Assembly: GCA_012837465.1 (NCBI GenBank)
Contig: DURG01000033.1
Location: 1 to 6,468, forward strand
DNA: 6,468 bases
Direction: 5' to 3'
Source of the DNA: Propionibacterium sp.
Lineage (GTDB): Bacteria > Actinomycetota > Actinomycetes > Propionibacteriales > Propionibacteriaceae
Below, in pieces: positions 5,896-6,468 of this stretch. The translations under genes were made by a program, and so were the position numbers. The stretch's first letter is position 1. Each line of letters opens with the position of its first letter. The notes under the pieces were generated by a model. It worked only from the letters and a program-made list of their open reading frames with translations, made no database searches and was not told where the DNA came from.

Positions 5896-6468
5896 GCATC
5901 CACGGCATCGGGGTGAGCCCCGGGGCGGCGGCCGGCCCCGCCGTAGTCGTCTCCACGGTGCGGATCGCGCCGCCCGGGGAGCGGGTCGAGGACCCGGCCA
6001 TGGCCGAGGCCTCGGTGTCGTCAGCGCTCGAGGCGGTCGCCCAGGACATGGACGCCCGTGCGGCCAAGGCCTCCGACACCGCCAAGCCGGTGCTGGAGGC
6101 CACCGCCTCCATGGCGCGCGACCCCGGCCTGTTGCAGGCCGCCGCGATGCAGATCGCGGAGGGCCACGGCCCCGTCGATGCGCTGTACCACGCCGTCGAG
6201 CAGTACTGCGAGATGCTGGCCAGCCTCGGCGGCTACATGGCCGAGCGCCAGCAGGACCTGCGAGACGTGTTCCAGCGCGCCGGCGCCCGCCTCATGGGGC
6301 TGCCCGCACCGGGCGTACCGCCGCTGGCCATGCCGTCAGTGCTGGTCGCGCTGGACCTCGCCCCGGCGGACACCGCTACGCTCGACCCGGAGCTGGTGCT
6401 CGGCATCGTCACCGAGGGCGGCGGCGTCACCTCGCACACCGCGATCCTGGCCGCCCAACTGGGCATCC
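5892..6468 (+). CDS. ptsI: PTS enzyme I, phosphoenolpyruvate-protein phosphotransferase (3' partial)
   Basis: Enzyme I starts every PTS chain by taking phosphate from phosphoenolpyruvate and giving it to HPr. The ATG at 5892 overlaps the HPr stop as ATGA. Only 192 codons are inside the window; the family usually has about 550-580 residues, so the phosphoenolpyruvate-binding half lies downstream. Visible features are the N-terminal GIGVSPGAAAGPAV, the helical HPr-binding region (about 35-140) ending in ERQQDLRDVF, and the phosphohistidine motif GGGVTSHTAILA with H182 (H189 in E. coli). All expected N-terminal features are intact, so nothing suggests a pseudogene. The overlap makes coupled synthesis with HPr likely. 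Confidence 0.95.
   Translation, partial: MSIHGIGVSPGAAAGPAVVVSTVRIAPPGERVEDPAMAEASVSSALEAVAQDMDARAAKASDTAKPVLEATASMARDPGLLQAAAMQIAEGHGPVDALYHAVEQYCEMLASLGGYMAERQQDLRDVFQRAGARLMGLPAPGVPPLAMPSVLVALDLAPADTATLDPELVLGIVTEGGGVTSHTAILAAQLGI

Overview
The window is very GC-rich, with mostly G or C in third codon positions and several GTG starts. Together with the protein family variants this suggests an actinobacterium. A member of the Propionibacteriaceae or a relative is a guess that the sequence alone does not settle. All eight genes lie on the + strand, packed with short gaps or overlaps. I see no convincing gene on the - strand: the open frames there mirror the codon bias of the + strand genes.

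The layout is one sugar-alcohol phosphotransferase (PTS) operon of the glucitol/sorbitol type. From left to right it holds: a PRD-type regulator cut off at its 5' end (1-1640, GutR/MtlR-like); the small membrane-anchored accessory regulator GutM (1648-2160); a 131-base gap with two small hairpins (2161-2291); the membrane subunit IIC (2292-2843, SrlA-like); the IIBC subunit (2836-3900, SrlE-like); the IIA subunit (3922-4287, SrlB-like); an AraM-like metal-dependent dehydrogenase (4277-5611); HPr (5620-5895); and the N-terminal third of PTS enzyme I (5892 to the window edge). The order regulator-gutM-IIC-IIBC-IIA matches the sorbitol operons known from lactobacilli and related Gram-positives.

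The genes fit one pathway. Enzyme I takes phosphate from phosphoenolpyruvate and passes it to HPr, then to IIA and to the IIB cysteine. The IIC membrane parts bring in the hexitol, which becomes hexitol phosphate. The dehydrogenase is then placed to oxidise the internal polyol phosphate. GutR and GutM would switch the operon on according to substrate and PTS phosphorylation state. It is unusual that the operon carries its own HPr and enzyme I, so it could be a self-contained PTS.

Three points deserve a second look. The IIA protein has isoleucine where E. coli SrlB has its phosphohistidine. The dehydrogenase belongs to the AraM/glycerol-1-phosphate dehydrogenase-like family rather than the short-chain SrlD/GutF family usual for sorbitol-6-phosphate. 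The regulator has lost most of the canonical PRD histidines and the EIIB-type cysteine but keeps its EIIA-type histidine. I found no mobile element, CRISPR array, tRNA or rRNA.
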